Shown: piece by piece, positions 22,469-22,679 of the stretch
Numbering within the stretch: the stretch's first letter is position 1
Layout of the letters: every line of letters starts with the position of its first letter
Origin: an uncultured Lachnospiraceae bacterium
Lineage (GTDB): Bacteria > Bacillota > Clostridia > Lachnospirales > Lachnospiraceae
Direction of reading: 5' to 3'
DNA: 22,679 bases
NCBI GenBank assembly: GCA_910576895.1
Contig: CAJTJZ010000013.1
Coordinates: 49,506 to 72,184 of the forward strand
The notes under the pieces: generated by a model
The model's input: only the letters and a program-made list of their open reading frames with translations
Told to the model about the DNA's origin: nothing
Databases searched by the model: none
Made by a program: the position numbers and the translations under genes

Positions 22469-22679
22469 CTAAAGCACTTTTACTCTAGTATCTAATGACA
22501 GCATTTTAAAAATCTCTCCTACATTAATTTTAGAAGGACTATCTGCAAAACTAGAATCCCTAAATACAGCACGAATAGGCTGTTTCTTTGCAATTGCTTT
22601 GATAACAGTATCTGGTATAGATTCATTAAAACAAGCAATTAGATCTCCCTCATTATAATTATGTATTGTACATCCATCT
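22469..22679 (-). CDS. mod: Type III DNA methyltransferase (Mod), C-terminal end (cut by window edge)
   Basis: Sixty-nine codons are visible before the stop codon at 22471-22469. The translation includes CFNESIPDTVIKAIAKK, then PIRAVFRDSSFADSPSKINVGEIF and KMLSLDTRVKVL at the end. The FRDSSF...KINVEQIFK-type ending is characteristic of type III Mod subunits, which methylate adenine at an asymmetric site and provide target recognition for Res. The catalytic and recognition parts lie outside the window. It is followed, 14 bases on, by the MNT-HEPN pair and then the broken res gene. Confidence 0.8.
   Translation of the reverse strand, partial: DGCTIHNYNEGDLIACFNESIPDTVIKAIAKKQPIRAVFRDSSFADSPSKINVGEIFKMLSLDTRVKVL

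Overview
The window reads as AT-rich chromosomal DNA of a low-GC Gram-positive anaerobe, most likely a clostridium of the Lachnospiraceae type. I base this on the GatC/GatA transamidation genes, SecG, a short clostridial-type SerA, an ANTAR regulator beside glutamine synthetase, AAGGAGG-like ribosome binding sites and sigma-A-like promoters. The species assignment is inference. Every gene I can support lies on the minus strand, so transcription runs from high to low coordinates. I saw no rRNA, tRNA, CRISPR array or insertion sequence.

Layout from low to high coordinate. Positions 1-940 hold gatA (cut by the window edge) and gatC. Positions 940-2992 hold an ANTAR regulator and a type I glutamine synthetase, whose leader contains a terminator-like hairpin between a good promoter and the ribosome binding site. 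Positions 2993-5704 hold smpB and rnr, for ribosome rescue and RNA decay. Positions 5705-6000 contain no gene but hold an unusually GC-rich, palindrome-rich block that folds on paper into a three-way junction flanked by two long hairpins. Then come secG, a ComFB-family gene, and a polar amino acid ABC transporter (ATPase, permease and lipoprotein receptor, 6769-9221). Positions 9432-11496 are an operon of ApbE (FMN transferase), a NusG-domain-II membrane protein and a Gx/HepS1-like membrane protein, a combination associated with extracytosolic flavin-based electron transfer. An unassigned lipoprotein follows behind its own promoter and long leader.

Positions 12870-17510 are a sucrose locus: the PTS transporter ScrA, sucrose-6-phosphate hydrolase and a LacI-family repressor. 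Two cre/LacI-type operator boxes lie 77 bp apart, one of them overlapping the -35 element of the hydrolase promoter. Next are serA and serC, behind a perfect consensus promoter. Between serA and the repressor lies a second, inverted copy of one hairpin from the 5.7-5.9 kb block.

The right end (20176-22679) is a type III restriction-modification locus in the order mod, MNT nucleotidyltransferase, HEPN protein, res, tightly packed or overlapping. The res gene is broken: its N-terminal end and its nuclease half are joined out of frame, with the whole helicase part missing. This leaves a methyltransferase and an MNT-HEPN (toxin-antitoxin-like) pair beside a dead restriction subunit.

The items I would follow first are the structured repeat element, the type III locus with its embedded MNT-HEPN pair, and the glnA leader with its ANTAR neighbour.
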